Positions 44,320-53,600 are shown, counted from the stretch's first letter. The stretch: DNA of 64,000 nucleotides from Microvirga lotononidis (GCF_034627025.1 NZ_CP141048.1:1872001-1936000), one strand, 5' to 3'. The notes: generated by a model not told the origin, from the letters alone. Numbers and translations: made by a program.

Positions 44320-45443
44320 TGCGGGACGTCGTCATTACGGGAATAGGCCTCGTGTCCAGTGCCGGAGAGGGCCTGGAGGCGCATCTGGCGGCGCTCGCGG
44401 CAGGCGGCGCTCCGAATACGGATACGGCGAGCTTCGAGCCGTTCCCGGTCCATCCGATCGCGGCTCTCGAATGGGACCGGCAGATCCCGAAGAAGTCCGA
44501 CCAGCGGCAGATGGAGATCTGGCAGAGGCTCGGCTGCTACGCGGCGGGCCTTGCCCTGGATGCGGCCGGCGCGAAGGACGACGCGGCCCTGAAGGGCCGG
44601 ATGCAGCTCATCGTTTCCGCCGGCGGCGGCGAGCGGGATTACGCGGTCGACGGGCAGATCCTCACGGGGCTGCGGCAGGCCGAGAATCCGGGCGTTTTCC
44701 TCAACGAGCGCCTGATGGGCGACCTGCGCCCGACGCTGTTCCTGGCGCAGCTGTCCAATCTCCTGGCAGGCAACATTTCCATCGTCCACGGCGTGACGGG
44801 CGCCTCGCGCACCTTCATGGGCGAGGAATCGAGCGGCGTCGACGCGCTGCGGATCGCCCGGGAGCGGATCGCCTCGGGTCAGGACGACATCTTCCTCGTC
44901 GGCGGCGCTTACAATGCCGAGCGGGCCGACGTGCTCCTGATCTACGAGATGGGCGGCTTCCTCTGGAAGAAGCCCTATGCGTCCGTCTGGGAACGCCCCG
45001 CCGATGGTGGCGGCATGATCCTCGGTTCCGGGGCCTGCTTCCTGGTGCTCGAATCCCGCGACCATGCCGAAGCACGAGGGGCCAAGCCGCTCGCCCTCAT
45101 CACAGGCGTGGCGTCTGACCGGTCCCGCCGCAGGGCGGGCAGCGTCGAGAAAACGCTCCATGCCCTGTCGAATCAGCTTGGCGCCAAGCCCGACGTGGTG
45201 CTGTCCGGCGCCACCGGCATCAAGGGCATCACGGAAGAAGAGCAGGCGGCGCTGAAGGACATCGCGCCCGGTGCGGCGGTCCATGCCACCGGCAACCTCG
45301 TCGGCCACACCCTCGAGGCGCAGGCTCCCACCGGGGTGGCGCTCGCCGCAGGGCTGATCGCAGAGGGAAAAGCCGGCGAGGCTCTCGTCACCTCCGTCGG
45401 CCATTGGCGCGGCGAAGGCGCCGTCCGGCTCACCAAGGCTTGA
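44319..45443 (+). CDS. fabF2XL: Beta-ketoacyl-ACP synthase-like FabF2XL lacking catalytic residues
   Basis: A 374-residue thiolase-fold protein of the ketosynthase family. The nucleophile position, normally an A-C-S/A-S-G, reads GVTGASRTFMG: no Cys. The first catalytic His (AHGTST in the partner) is replaced by LSGATGIKG, while the second, NLVGHTLEAQ, remains. This resembles the chain-length-factor (KS-beta) subunits of polyketide systems. With FabF1XL next door having a full active site, a heterodimer in which FabF2XL sets the very long chain is a reasonable inference. Overlaps fabZXL. Confidence 0.9.
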   Translation: MRDVVITGIGLVSSAGEGLEAHLAALAAGGAPNTDTASFEPFPVHPIAALEWDRQIPKKSDQRQMEIWQRLGCYAAGLALDAAGAKDDAALKGRMQLIVSAGGGERDYAVDGQILTGLRQAENPGVFLNERLMGDLRPTLFLAQLSNLLAGNISIVHGVTGASRTFMGEESSGVDALRIARERIASGQDDIFLVGGAYNAERADVLLIYEMGGFLWKKPYASVWERPADGGGMILGSGACFLVLESRDHAEARGAKPLALITGVASDRSRRRAGSVEKTLHALSNQLGAKPDVVLSGATGIKGITEEEQAALKDIAPGAAVHATGNLVGHTLEAQAPTGVALAAGLIAEGKAGEALVTSVGHWRGEGAVRLTKA

Positions 45444-45453
45444 GGAGAAGGCA

Positions 45454-46734
45454 ATGGCACTTCGCGACAGACAGGGCCGTCCGCTCGTCGCCGTCACCGG
45501 CATGGGCGTGGTCACGTCCCTCGGCCAGGGCAAGGACGATACCTGGGCGGCTCTCACGGCCGGAAAATCCGGCATTCACCGCATCAACCGCTTCCCGACG
45601 GAGGGCCTCCGCACGACGATTGCGGGCACCATCGACAATGTCGACGTGGAGCCCTTCTGCGCCCCCATGCTGTCCGAGCGCCTCGCCATGCTGGCGGCCG
45701 AGGAAGCCGTCGGCCAGTCCGGCCTCGCCCGGGAGGACTTCCCGGGGGCGCTGTTCATCGCGGTGCCGCCGGTCGAGATGGAATGGCCGCAGCGCCAAGC
45801 CCTGGCAGACGCCTCGGGCCAGACCGGCGACGTCACCTACAAGGATCTCCTGAAGGCCGCGGGTTCGGGCCGGTTCAAGCCCTGGCACGACCTCTTCATC
45901 TTCGGCACGGTGGCCGACCGGGTCGCCGACCGCTTCGGCACCAGGGGATCGCCGATCTCGCTCTCGACCGCCTGTTCGTCCGGTGCCACGGCGATCCAGC
46001 TCGGCGTCGAGGCGATCCGCCGCGGTGAGACCGATGCGGCCCTGTGCATTGGCACGGACGGATCGGTGAATCCGGAATCCCTCATCCGCTTCTCCCTGCT
46101 CTCGGCGCTCTCGACTCAGAACGAGAACCCGGAAGGAGCCTCGAAGCCTTTCTCCAAGAACCGGGATGGTTTCGTCATGGGCGAGGGCGGGGCCGCCCTG
46201 GTGCTGGAAAACGCGGAAAGCGCGAAGGCGCGCGGCGCCACCATCCTGGGCTACGTGCTCGGCTGCGGTGAGAAGGGCGACGGCTTCCACCGCACCCGTT
46301 CCTCGCCCGACGGCATGCCGGCCATCACGGCGATTCGCCAAGCGTTGGAGGATGCGGGCGTTTCCCCTGAGGACATCGACTACATCAATGCCCACGGCAC
46401 CTCCACGCCGGAGAACGACAAGATGGAGGCCATGAGCTGCACGGCCGTGTTCGGCGAGCGCATGGCAGGCCTTCCGATTTCCTCGAACAAGTCGATGATC
46501 GGCCATACCCTCACGGCCGCCGGCGCCGTCGAGGCGGTGATGTCGCTCCTGACCATGGCCACGGGCCGCATTCCGCCGACCATCAACTATCAGGTGCCCG
46601 ATCCGGCGATTCCGCTCGACGTGGTGCCGAACGTCGCCCGCGACGCGAAGGTGAACTACGTGCTGTCGAATTCCTTCGGCTTCGGCGGCCAGAACACCTG
46701 CCTCGTCTTCGGGGCCGAGCCGAAAGGGGCTTGA
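45454..46734 (+). CDS. fabF1XL: Beta-ketoacyl-ACP synthase FabF1XL
   Basis: A 426-residue active ketosynthase: nucleophile Cys in LSTACSSGATAIQLG, first His in YINAHGTSTPENDKMEA, second His in NKSMIGHTLTAAGAVEA, and GFGGQNTCLVF at the end. It should elongate AcpXL-bound chains toward C28. Ten bases after fabF2XL, with AGGAGAAGGC upstream. Confidence 0.95.
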   Translation: MALRDRQGRPLVAVTGMGVVTSLGQGKDDTWAALTAGKSGIHRINRFPTEGLRTTIAGTIDNVDVEPFCAPMLSERLAMLAAEEAVGQSGLAREDFPGALFIAVPPVEMEWPQRQALADASGQTGDVTYKDLLKAAGSGRFKPWHDLFIFGTVADRVADRFGTRGSPISLSTACSSGATAIQLGVEAIRRGETDAALCIGTDGSVNPESLIRFSLLSALSTQNENPEGASKPFSKNRDGFVMGEGGAALVLENAESAKARGATILGYVLGCGEKGDGFHRTRSSPDGMPAITAIRQALEDAGVSPEDIDYINAHGTSTPENDKMEAMSCTAVFGERMAGLPISSNKSMIGHTLTAAGAVEAVMSLLTMATGRIPPTINYQVPDPAIPLDVVPNVARDAKVNYVLSNSFGFGGQNTCLVFGAEPKGA

Positions 46735-46737
46735 ACG

Positions 46738-47484
46738 ATGACCCGGGTTCTGGTGACGGGCGGCGGCAAGGGCGTTGGGGCCGCCATCGTGCGGGCGCTC
46801 TCAGCCGCCGGCCACGATGTGGATTTCACCTATCGGTCCTCGGGCGAGGCGGCGAAGGCGCTGGCCGACGAGCTGATGCAGGTCCATCCGGGCCGGAGCA
46901 TCAAGGCGCATGAGGTCGATCTCGCCGATAAGGCAGCTCTCGAAGCCTTCTGCGAGACCATCGAGGGCGAGAGCTGCTTCGGCCTCGTGCACAATGCCGG
47001 CCAGCCTTACGACGCGCTTGCCGCCATGATGCAGCAGGACAAGGCCGAAGCCGCCATGCAGGTGAACTTCTGGTCCTTCACCCGCATCGCCAAGGCCCTG
47101 ATGCGCGGCATGATCCGCGCGAAGGCGGGCCGCATCGTCGCCATCGGGTCGGTGGCGGCGCTCCAGGGCAATCCGGGCAACGCCGCCTATGCGGCCTCGA
47201 AGGGCGCGCTGATCTCCTATTGCCGCACCCTCTCCGTCGAGACCGCCAAGCGTGGGGTCACCGTCAACGTGATCGCCCCAGGCTTCATCGACACGGACAT
47301 GATGGCCCCTTACGCGGCCTATCGCGACAACATGGAGAAGCAGATCCCGGCCGGACGCTTCGCGAAGCCGGAGGAAATCGCGGGCCTCGCCGCCTTCCTC
47401 ATGTCCGAGCCCGCAGCCTACATCACCGGCACGGTGCTACCCATCGATGGCGGGCTGACCTCGATGCTCGGCGTGCATCGGTAG
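46738..47484 (+). CDS. FabG-like 3-oxoacyl-ACP reductase (SDR)
   Basis: A 248-residue short-chain dehydrogenase. NAD(P) loop TGGGKGVGAAIV, NAG motif VHNAGQP, catalytic Ser in AIGSVAALQG, YAASKGAL with Tyr and Lys, and the FabG-like end PIDGGLTSM. Starts 4 bases after fabF1XL. Its position within the acpXL cluster suggests it reduces 3-oxoacyl-AcpXL, a step that the cluster would otherwise borrow from the general FabG. Confidence 0.9.
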   Translation: MTRVLVTGGGKGVGAAIVRALSAAGHDVDFTYRSSGEAAKALADELMQVHPGRSIKAHEVDLADKAALEAFCETIEGESCFGLVHNAGQPYDALAAMMQQDKAEAAMQVNFWSFTRIAKALMRGMIRAKAGRIVAIGSVAALQGNPGNAAYAASKGALISYCRTLSVETAKRGVTVNVIAPGFIDTDMMAPYAAYRDNMEKQIPAGRFAKPEEIAGLAAFLMSEPAAYITGTVLPIDGGLTSMLGVHR

Positions 47485-47790
47485 GTCCCCTGTCGTACCC
47501 GCGCCGATGCTTTGCCGGAGAATGTCGCCTCCCACGTCATCACCTCCCCGGACTTGATCCGCGGATCCATGGCAGTGATCCCGGTCGATCGAGGCGCGGC
47601 ACTCCACAGCATCGGATGGCCGGCACAAGACCGGCCATGACGTGGTGGGTGTCGGGTCCGGCAGCCGAAAGGCCGCGAACGACACAAAACTTGTCATCGG
47701 CCTCGCTGCCCTTTAAGCCGCCGAAAAAGAATTTCTCCGTGGCTGCTGCACTCCGCGATGCCGGCGGCCACACGACCAGGATTGGTTTTC
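47485..47790. repeat. 306-base gap holding a dispersed repeat within the acpXL cluster
   Basis: Between 47533 and 47644 lies a type E palindrome: CACGTCATCACC at one end and GGCCATGACGTGG at the other, plus GGCCGGCACAAGACCGGCC near the right end. No gene is seen. It separates the first five cluster genes from the alcohol dehydrogenase and may act as a transcription attenuator or mRNA stabiliser. Confidence 0.65.
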
Positions 47791-48813
47791 ATGCGCTCCC
47801 TTCAGCTCTTCGGCGACCGTGACCTTCGCATCACCGAGATGGAGCCGCCTCCACCGCCCGCCGCCGGCGAGGTGCAGGTGCGGGTCAAGGCGCTCGCTCT
47901 CAACTTCCTCGACGTCTGGGGCTTTCGCGGCATGGCCTTCGCCAAGCGCAAGATGCCACAGGCCGTGGGCGTCGAGGCTTCGGGCGAGATCGCCGCCGTG
48001 GGTGAGGGCGTGACCCGGTTCAAGGCCGGCGATCCAGTGACCATGTACGGGGCCGAAACCTGCGGCCATTGCAGCGCCTGCCTCAAAGGCTGGGACAACC
48101 TGTGCGAGAACGTCGCCGGCATCATGGGCTTCCATATCGACGGCTTCGCCCGCGAGCTGATCAACCGGCCCGAGCGGCTCGTGATTCCGGTGCCCAAGGG
48201 CGTCTCCTTCGAGCAGGCGGCCTGCGCGCCCATTGGGTTCGGCACCGTGCAGCACATGCTGTTCGACAACGCCAAGCTGGAGCCGGGCGAGTCGATCCTC
48301 GTCCATGCGGGCGGCTCCGGCATCGGCACGGCGGCGATCAAGATGGCCAAGGCCATCGGCTGCACGGTCTACACGACCGTGGGCGACGACGAGAAGGGCG
48401 AGAAGGCCAAGGCCTTGGGCGCCGACTACGTGATCAATTACCGCACCGAGCGCTTCGAGGGCGAGGTGCGTCGCCTCACGAAGCGCAAGGGCGTGGACGT
48501 GGTGTTCGAGCATGTGGGCGCCGAGACCTGGAACGGCTCGCTCTTGTGCCTCAAGCGCGGCGGGCGCCTCGTCACCTGCGGCTCGACGAGCGGCGTCTCC
48601 ACCACCATGAACCTGATGCAGCTCTTCCAGCAGCAATACCGGATCTTCGGCTCCTTCGGGTGCCGGATCGAGAACATCGCCCAGTCGCTGGACAAGATGG
48701 CCGGCGGCATGACCCCGGTCATCGACGCCGTCTTCCCGCTCGACGAGTTCCAGAAGGGTCTCGAGCGGCTTGAAGGCCGCAAGGTCTTCGGCAAGGTGAT
48801 CGTGACGTTCTGA
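47791..48813 (+). CDS. adh2XL: Zinc-type alcohol dehydrogenase of the C28 cluster
   Basis: A 340-residue medium-chain dehydrogenase. GVEASGEIAAVGEGVTRF is the family start, and MYGAETCGHCSACLKGWDNLC contains the four structural-zinc cysteines. The NAD(P) loop is VHAGGSGIGTAA. The catalytic-zinc Cys (usually GxDxCG) is missing (NFLDVWGFRG). In rhizobial C28 clusters a dehydrogenase stands at the same place, before lpxXL. Start at 47791 chosen by family; 11 residues of open frame lie upstream. Confidence 0.87.
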   Translation: MRSLQLFGDRDLRITEMEPPPPPAAGEVQVRVKALALNFLDVWGFRGMAFAKRKMPQAVGVEASGEIAAVGEGVTRFKAGDPVTMYGAETCGHCSACLKGWDNLCENVAGIMGFHIDGFARELINRPERLVIPVPKGVSFEQAACAPIGFGTVQHMLFDNAKLEPGESILVHAGGSGIGTAAIKMAKAIGCTVYTTVGDDEKGEKAKALGADYVINYRTERFEGEVRRLTKRKGVDVVFEHVGAETWNGSLLCLKRGGRLVTCGSTSGVSTTMNLMQLFQQQYRIFGSFGCRIENIAQSLDKMAGGMTPVIDAVFPLDEFQKGLERLEGRKVFGKVIVTF

Positions 48814-48868
48814 GCGAGAGCACGGCGAGAACAATTCGCCGCGACCGCAGATCTTGACGAAACGGGCT

Positions 48869-48901
48869 CCCCGCGAAAAAGACGCGGGGCCTTTTCTTTT
48901 T
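48869..48901 (+). terminator. Terminator between adh2XL and lpxXL
   Basis: CCCCGCG-AAAAAGA-CGCGGGG followed by CCTTTTCTTTTT. A second hairpin AAGCCGGC-CCC-GCCGGCTTTT follows at 48903-48925. Together they suggest lpxXL is at least partly transcribed separately, or that expression is stepped down. Confidence 0.75.
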
Positions 48902-48944
48902 CAAGCCGGCCCCGCCGGCTTTTCGTGCAAGGAATCGAAACGAC

Positions 48945-49877
48945 GTGCACCAACCCCACCGCTCCCGCAACCTCGTCTCGCGACTGATCGGAACGGTCAT
49001 GGTCGGCGTCGTGCGCGGCGTCTTCGCCTTCTCGCGGCTGTTGGGCCCGGAGCGCTCGGGGGGCTTGGGGGCCGCGCTCGCCCGCACCTTCGGTCCGCTG
49101 CTGCGCGCGCACAGGACGGCGCTCGCCAATATCCGCGCAGCCTATCCGGAGAAGTCCGAGGCCGAGGTGAGGGCCCTGGCGCTCTCCGCCTGGGACAATC
49201 TCGGTCGCACGGGAGGCGAATATCCGCATCTCGGCCGCCTGTTCGATTTCGACCCGGACAGCACGGTGCCCGGCCGCACCGAGGTCGACGGCATCGATCA
49301 CTTCCTGTCCCTGAGGGACGACGGCAAGCCCGGGATCATCTTTTCGGCCCATCTCGCCAATTGGGAACTGCCGGCCATCTGCGCGGCGCGCTTCGGGCTC
49401 GACACCACGGCGGTGTTCCGCGCGCCCAACGATCCGGCCATCGCCCGGGTCCTGCACGAGATCCGCAGCGAGACCATGGGCAACCTCGAGGCGGCCCGCC
49501 AGGGCGCGGCCTTCGCCATGCAGGGCGCCCTGGAGAAGGGCGGCCATCTCGGCATGCTGATCGACCAGCATTTCACCCGTGGCGTCATCGTGAACTTCAT
49601 GGGCCGACCGGCCCTGGTGAACCCCATTCTCGGCAAGTTCGCCCGCCGGTTCGACTGCCCGGTCCATGGCGTGCGCGTCATTCGCCTGCCGAACCATCGC
49701 TTCCGCCTGCAGCTCACGCCGCCGCTCGATCTGCCCCGCGATCCCGACGGGCAGATCAACGTGCAGGGTGCCATGCAGGCCATGACGGCCGTGGTGGAGG
49801 AATGGGCGAGGGAATATCCCGAGCAATGGCTGTGGATGCACCGCCGCTGGCGGGTTCCGGCCAAAGCGTCGGATTAG
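48945..49877 (+). CDS. lpxXL: Lipid A very-long-chain acyltransferase LpxXL
   Basis: A 310-residue inner-membrane acyltransferase of the LpxL/HtrB family, expected to move the C28 chain from AcpXL to lipid A. The catalytic H-x4-E/D is IIFSAHLANWELPAI; an N-terminal hydrophobic segment (LIGTVMVGVVRGVFAFSRLLG) anchors it. The end (QWLWMHRRWR) is the family's last helix. Starts at GTG 48945 with AAGGA upstream. Last gene of the cluster. Confidence 0.93.
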   Translation: MHQPHRSRNLVSRLIGTVMVGVVRGVFAFSRLLGPERSGGLGAALARTFGPLLRAHRTALANIRAAYPEKSEAEVRALALSAWDNLGRTGGEYPHLGRLFDFDPDSTVPGRTEVDGIDHFLSLRDDGKPGIIFSAHLANWELPAICAARFGLDTTAVFRAPNDPAIARVLHEIRSETMGNLEAARQGAAFAMQGALEKGGHLGMLIDQHFTRGVIVNFMGRPALVNPILGKFARRFDCPVHGVRVIRLPNHRFRLQLTPPLDLPRDPDGQINVQGAMQAMTAVVEEWAREYPEQWLWMHRRWRVPAKASD

Positions 49878-49929
49878 ACCCTCTTGACGGGCGCTCAACG
49901 TAACGTGAGTTTCCCTTAAGGTCGATTTC

Positions 49930-50685
49930 GTGTTCGATAGCGGCACCATGGCGTCCCGTTTGACACTGACTTTGGCGGCCCTCGGATTGGCCGCTTTCCT
50001 TCAGCCTGCTTTGGCCGATCCTCCGCGCGCGGTCGTGGAGCTGTTCACAAGCCAGGGCTGCTCCTCCTGCCCACCGGCCGACGAGCTCCTCGTCGAGTAT
50101 TCCCGCCAGCCGGACATCATCGCCCTGTCCCTGCCGGTGAATTACTGGGATTATCTCGGCTGGAAGGACACGCTCGCGCATGTGGCCTTCACCGAGCGGC
50201 AGAAGGCCTATGCCCACTCCCGCAGCGACCGGCAGGTCTTCACGCCCCAGATGATCGTCAACGGCAAGAAATCCTGCATCGGCTCCGACCGGAACCAGAT
50301 CGAGAAGGCCATCCAGGCGACGTCGAAAGGCAGCAGAACCCTGCCGGTGAACGTGACCGTCCATGAGCAGAACGGCCGGGTCGCGATCGTCGTCGAGGAG
50401 ACTCCCGATACGATGCACCGGGCCGCCGAATTGTGGGTCCTGCCCGTCCTGAAGGCCCAGACGGTGCCGATCGAGCGCGGCGAGAACCGGGGCAAGACGA
50501 TCACCTATGCCAACGTGGTGCGCGGCCTGAACCGCGTCGGCGAATGGCTCGGCGGCTCCGCCCGGTTCGAGGTGCCGCTGGAGACCGCCCGCAGCGGCGG
50601 GGATGCTTATGTGGTGCTGCTGCAGAGCACCGATTCGGCCCGTCCCGGCATCATCCTGGGGGCTGCGAAAGGCCCGGGCCTTTAA
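49930..50685 (+). CDS. DUF1223 secreted thioredoxin-like protein
   Basis: A 251-residue exported protein. The signal peptide is in ASRLTLTLAALGLAAFLQPALA. Then VVELFTSQGCSSCPPADELL gives a CxxC thioredoxin-like site and VNYWDYLGWKDTLAH the family hallmark, with VFTPQMIVNGKKSCIGSD. Role unknown; perhaps periplasmic thiol redox. GTG 49930 has TTAAGG upstream; ATG 49948 is another possible start nearer the signal peptide. Confidence 0.88.
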   Translation: MFDSGTMASRLTLTLAALGLAAFLQPALADPPRAVVELFTSQGCSSCPPADELLVEYSRQPDIIALSLPVNYWDYLGWKDTLAHVAFTERQKAYAHSRSDRQVFTPQMIVNGKKSCIGSDRNQIEKAIQATSKGSRTLPVNVTVHEQNGRVAIVVEETPDTMHRAAELWVLPVLKAQTVPIERGENRGKTITYANVVRGLNRVGEWLGGSARFEVPLETARSGGDAYVVLLQSTDSARPGIILGAAKGPGL

Positions 50686-50774
50686 ATCCGAGCCCATGCC
50701 CGATTCGCCGGGCTTTCGGCTTCGCGGGTCGCTTCACGCGAAACCGGCTCCCACCCGCATGAAGAATCCTGTCT

Positions 50775-51386
50775 TTACGGCAGCACGATCACCTTGTTCG
50801 GCAGCTCGTCCAGGTCGTCGAGGCGGGGAGGGGCGTGTTCCGCCAGGATCGCGCCGACGCGCCGGATGGCGTCGAGGAGTCCTTCCGTCATGCGCCCGTC
50901 CCGGATCGCGCCGGTCAGATCGGCCACGATGTCAGCCCAGGTCTGGGCATCGACCCGGTCCGAGATCCCCGTATCGGCCAGAATCTCCGCATGATGCTCG
51001 GCAAGCGCCAGATAGATCAGCACGCCGGTCTTCTCCCGGGTGCGGGTGAGGCCCCGGCGCAGGAACTCGCGCGAGGCGGCCTCGTGGCCTTGCGCATGCT
51101 TGATGGAGCGCGGCACCAGGGCATAGCGCAGCCTGGGCCAGGAAAGGACGAGGCTCAGGGCCAGGGCCGCCGCGAGCTGGATCAGGAAGATCCGCGACGT
51201 GCCGATCGATGTGAACCAGATCAGCGGCCAAGGGGTGATCAGGGCCGCGAGGAGGGCCCAGAGAAGCGGGATCTCGCGGTAATGGCCGGCCTGCTCGGCC
51301 AGCACGATGACGACCTCGCCGGAGGTTTCGCCCTCCACGTCGCCGATCGCCTGGGCGAGACGCGCCTGATCATCGGATGAAATCAT
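50775..51386 (-). CDS. TPM domain membrane protein
   Basis: A 203-residue protein: residues 1-40 and 95-190 form a TPM domain (GEVVIVLAEQAGHY; GVLIYLALAEHHAEILADTGISDRV), interrupted by two transmembrane helices (IPLLWALLAALITPWPLIWF; FLIQLAAALALSLVLSW). TPM domains occur with LemA proteins in the envelope. Starts at the base after the stop of the preceding TPM gene. Last of the LemA-TPM-TPM operon. Confidence 0.88.
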   Translation of the reverse strand: MISSDDQARLAQAIGDVEGETSGEVVIVLAEQAGHYREIPLLWALLAALITPWPLIWFTSIGTSRIFLIQLAAALALSLVLSWPRLRYALVPRSIKHAQGHEAASREFLRRGLTRTREKTGVLIYLALAEHHAEILADTGISDRVDAQTWADIVADLTGAIRDGRMTEGLLDAIRRVGAILAEHAPPRLDDLDELPNKVIVLP

Positions 51387-52142
51387 CTACCAGCTCCCCG
51401 AAGCGCCGCCGCCGCCCGACGAGCCGCCCCCTCCCGAGAACCCGCCTCCGCCGGACCAGCCTCCGCCGCCCCCGCCGGACCATCCGCTTCCGCCCGACCA
51501 TCCGCCGGGCGTGACGATCCAGGGGCCACGGCGTCCCCGCTGGATTCCGCCCCCCCGGCCCCCGCCCATCATCCGCGAGATCAGGAAGAACAGGATCACG
51601 AGAATCACGAAAGCGACGAAGGGATCGAAACCCGTGGTGTCGTCCTCGCGCACCTCCGCCCGGCGATGCCATTCCTCCGCATCGCCCGTGAGGATCGACA
51701 GCATGGCGTCGACGCCCGCATCGATGCCGCCGGCGAAATTGCCCTTCTGGAACTGGGGCGCGATGGCCGTCGTGATGATGACCTTGGAGAGGGCGTCCGT
51801 CAGGGCGCCTTCCAGGCCGTAGCCGACCTCGATGCGCACCTTCCGCTCCTGCGGCGCGACCAGAAGCAGGGCGCCGTTGTTGTTCTTCTTCTGCCCGAGC
51901 TGCCAGTGCCGGAACAGGCGGTTGGCGTAATCCTCGATCGGGTAGCCTTCGAGGGAGCGCACGGTGGCGACCACCACCTGGTCGCTGGTCTTGTCCTCAT
52001 GAGCCTTCAGTTTCGCCTCGAGAGCCGCCCGCTCCTCGGGCTTGAGAAGGTTGGCCGCATCGACCACCCGGCCGGAGAGGGGCGGGAAGGTCTGGGCGAG
52101 AGCCGGGAGGAGGGAGAGGAGGATGAAAAGAAGCGACGCCAT
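51387..52142 (-). CDS. TPM domain protein (YgcG-like) with Gly/Ser-rich tail
   Basis: A 251-residue protein: signal peptide MASLLFILLSLLPALAQ, TPM domain at about 20-160 (LSGRVVDAANLLKPEERAAL; LLLVAPQERKVRIEVGYGLEG), a transmembrane helix (FVAFVILVILFFLISRM) and a tail of GGGG/WSGGG repeats ending GASGSW. The Gly-rich tail is typical of YgcG/TPM proteins. Start 52142 fits the signal peptide; the longer frame adds 20 residues without one. Directly abuts the next TPM gene. Confidence 0.9.
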   Translation of the reverse strand: MASLLFILLSLLPALAQTFPPLSGRVVDAANLLKPEERAALEAKLKAHEDKTSDQVVVATVRSLEGYPIEDYANRLFRHWQLGQKKNNNGALLLVAPQERKVRIEVGYGLEGALTDALSKVIITTAIAPQFQKGNFAGGIDAGVDAMLSILTGDAEEWHRRAEVREDDTTGFDPFVAFVILVILFFLISRMMGGGRGGGIQRGRRGPWIVTPGGWSGGSGWSGGGGGGWSGGGGFSGGGGSSGGGGASGSW

Positions 52143-52206
52143 GACAAGCGCCTGAACTCTCTCTCCCCTTCCGGGGGAAGGGAAAGACCGGGTGCTTGTC
52201 ATCCGC

Positions 52207-52812
52207 TTAGAACTTCACCTCGGGAGGCCGGTCCGATCCGGCGGTGGCGGTGAACGTCTCCATGGGCTTGGCGTCGGGATAGACCACGGCGGCGATCCAG
52301 CGGCCGGGAATGGTGCGCAGCTCCGTGTTGTAGGCCTGCACGCTCGCGATGTAGTCGCGCCGCGCCACCGCGATCCGGTTCTCCGTGCCTTCGAGCTGGG
52401 ACTGCAGGGCCAGGAAATTGGCGTTCGACTTCAGCTCCGGGTAACGTTCGACGGTGGCGAGCAGGCGGCCGAGGGCGCCGGAGAGCTGGTTCTGGGCCTC
52501 CTGGAACTGCCGGAATTTTTCGGGGTCGGTGACCGTGGAAGCGTCCACATGGATCTGCGTGGCCTTCGCCCGCGCTTCCGTGACCTGGGTCAGCACCTCG
52601 CGCTCCTGCTGGGCGAAGCCCTTGACCGTCTCGACCAGGTTCGGGATCAGGTCGGCCCGGCGCTGGTACTGGTTCTGCACTTCGCTCCAGGCGGCCTTGG
52701 CCTGCTCCTGCAGGGTCGGAACATTGTTGACTCCGCAGGCGGACAGCCCGAACGCCAGAAGCATGCCCGTGAGGGCGACGCGGATCCGGGTGGGTAAGAG
52801 CACGGCCTTCAT
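52207..52812 (-). CDS. LemA family lipoprotein
   Basis: A 201-residue envelope protein with lipobox LAFGLSACG near residue 26. The LemA helices follow: AWSEVQNQYQRRADLIPNLVETVKGFA, LLATVERYPELKSNANFLALQ, and ENRIAVARRDYIASVQAYNTELR. First gene of the LemA-TPM-TPM operon; the LemA and TPM proteins are widely paired. Function unknown, likely envelope organisation. Confidence 0.93.
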   Translation of the reverse strand: MKAVLLPTRIRVALTGMLLAFGLSACGVNNVPTLQEQAKAAWSEVQNQYQRRADLIPNLVETVKGFAQQEREVLTQVTEARAKATQIHVDASTVTDPEKFRQFQEAQNQLSGALGRLLATVERYPELKSNANFLALQSQLEGTENRIAVARRDYIASVQAYNTELRTIPGRWIAAVVYPDAKPMETFTATAGSDRPPEVKF

Positions 52813-52958
52813 GTCTGTCCTTCTCGCGATTCGGTTCCACGAACCTTTGCCGGGATCAACAGATGGAGCAGAGGCGGCCTTTCAACAAGCGGCTTTTCGG
52901 TGGCCGTGCACACGGGATTGAGGCATGATCCGCCTGTTGCACCGCCCGGATCCGTCCC

Positions 52959-53600
52959 ATGACCTTCCTGCCCGATATCGGCACCCTGCTCACCTACACG
53001 CTCGCCGCGACCCTGCTCTTCATCACGCCGGGGCCGGACATGAGCCTGTTCCTGGCGAAGACCATGGCCGGGGGGCGCCGGGCCGGCATGGCCTCGATGC
53101 TGGGCGCGATGGCGGGATGCGGCGTGCATACGCTCCTGGCGGCGCTCGGCCTGTCGGCTCTGCTGGCCGCTTCCGTTACAGCCTTCACGGTGCTGAAGAT
53201 CGTCGGCGCCCTGTACCTCCTCTGGATGGCGTTCGATGCCGTGCGTAACGGCTCGGCCCTGCATGTGAAGGAGGAGGGGCGGGCGGAGGTTTCGTTCTGG
53301 AAGACCTTCTTCATGGGCGTGGGGATCAATCTCATGAACCCGAAGGTCGTCTTGTTCTTCGTGACCTTCCTGCCGCAATTCGTCGACCCGGCCGATCCGC
53401 ACGCGGCCGACAAGCTGCTGTTCCTCGGCCTCTATTTCATCGTGCTCACCGCCCCCATGGGCGCTCTCCTGATCCTGGGGGCCGACAAGGTGATCGCGCT
53501 TCTGCGCGGACATCCGAAGCTGATGCGCGGGATCGATTATTCCTTCGCCGGCCTGTTCTCGGCCTTCGCCGTCAAGATCCTGACGGCGTCGGCGCGGTAG
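52959..53600 (+). CDS. LysE family exporter
   Basis: A 213-residue six-helix transporter: LLFITPGPDMSLFLAKTMAGGRRAGMASMLGAMAGC is the LysE/RhtB signature; INLMNPKVVLFFVTFLPQFVD the second. Exports amino acids or analogues. Divergent from the LemA operon and convergent with the structured RNA on the minus strand. Confidence 0.92.
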   Translation: MTFLPDIGTLLTYTLAATLLFITPGPDMSLFLAKTMAGGRRAGMASMLGAMAGCGVHTLLAALGLSALLAASVTAFTVLKIVGALYLLWMAFDAVRNGSALHVKEEGRAEVSFWKTFFMGVGINLMNPKVVLFFVTFLPQFVDPADPHAADKLLFLGLYFIVLTAPMGALLILGADKVIALLRGHPKLMRGIDYSFAGLFSAFAVKILTASAR

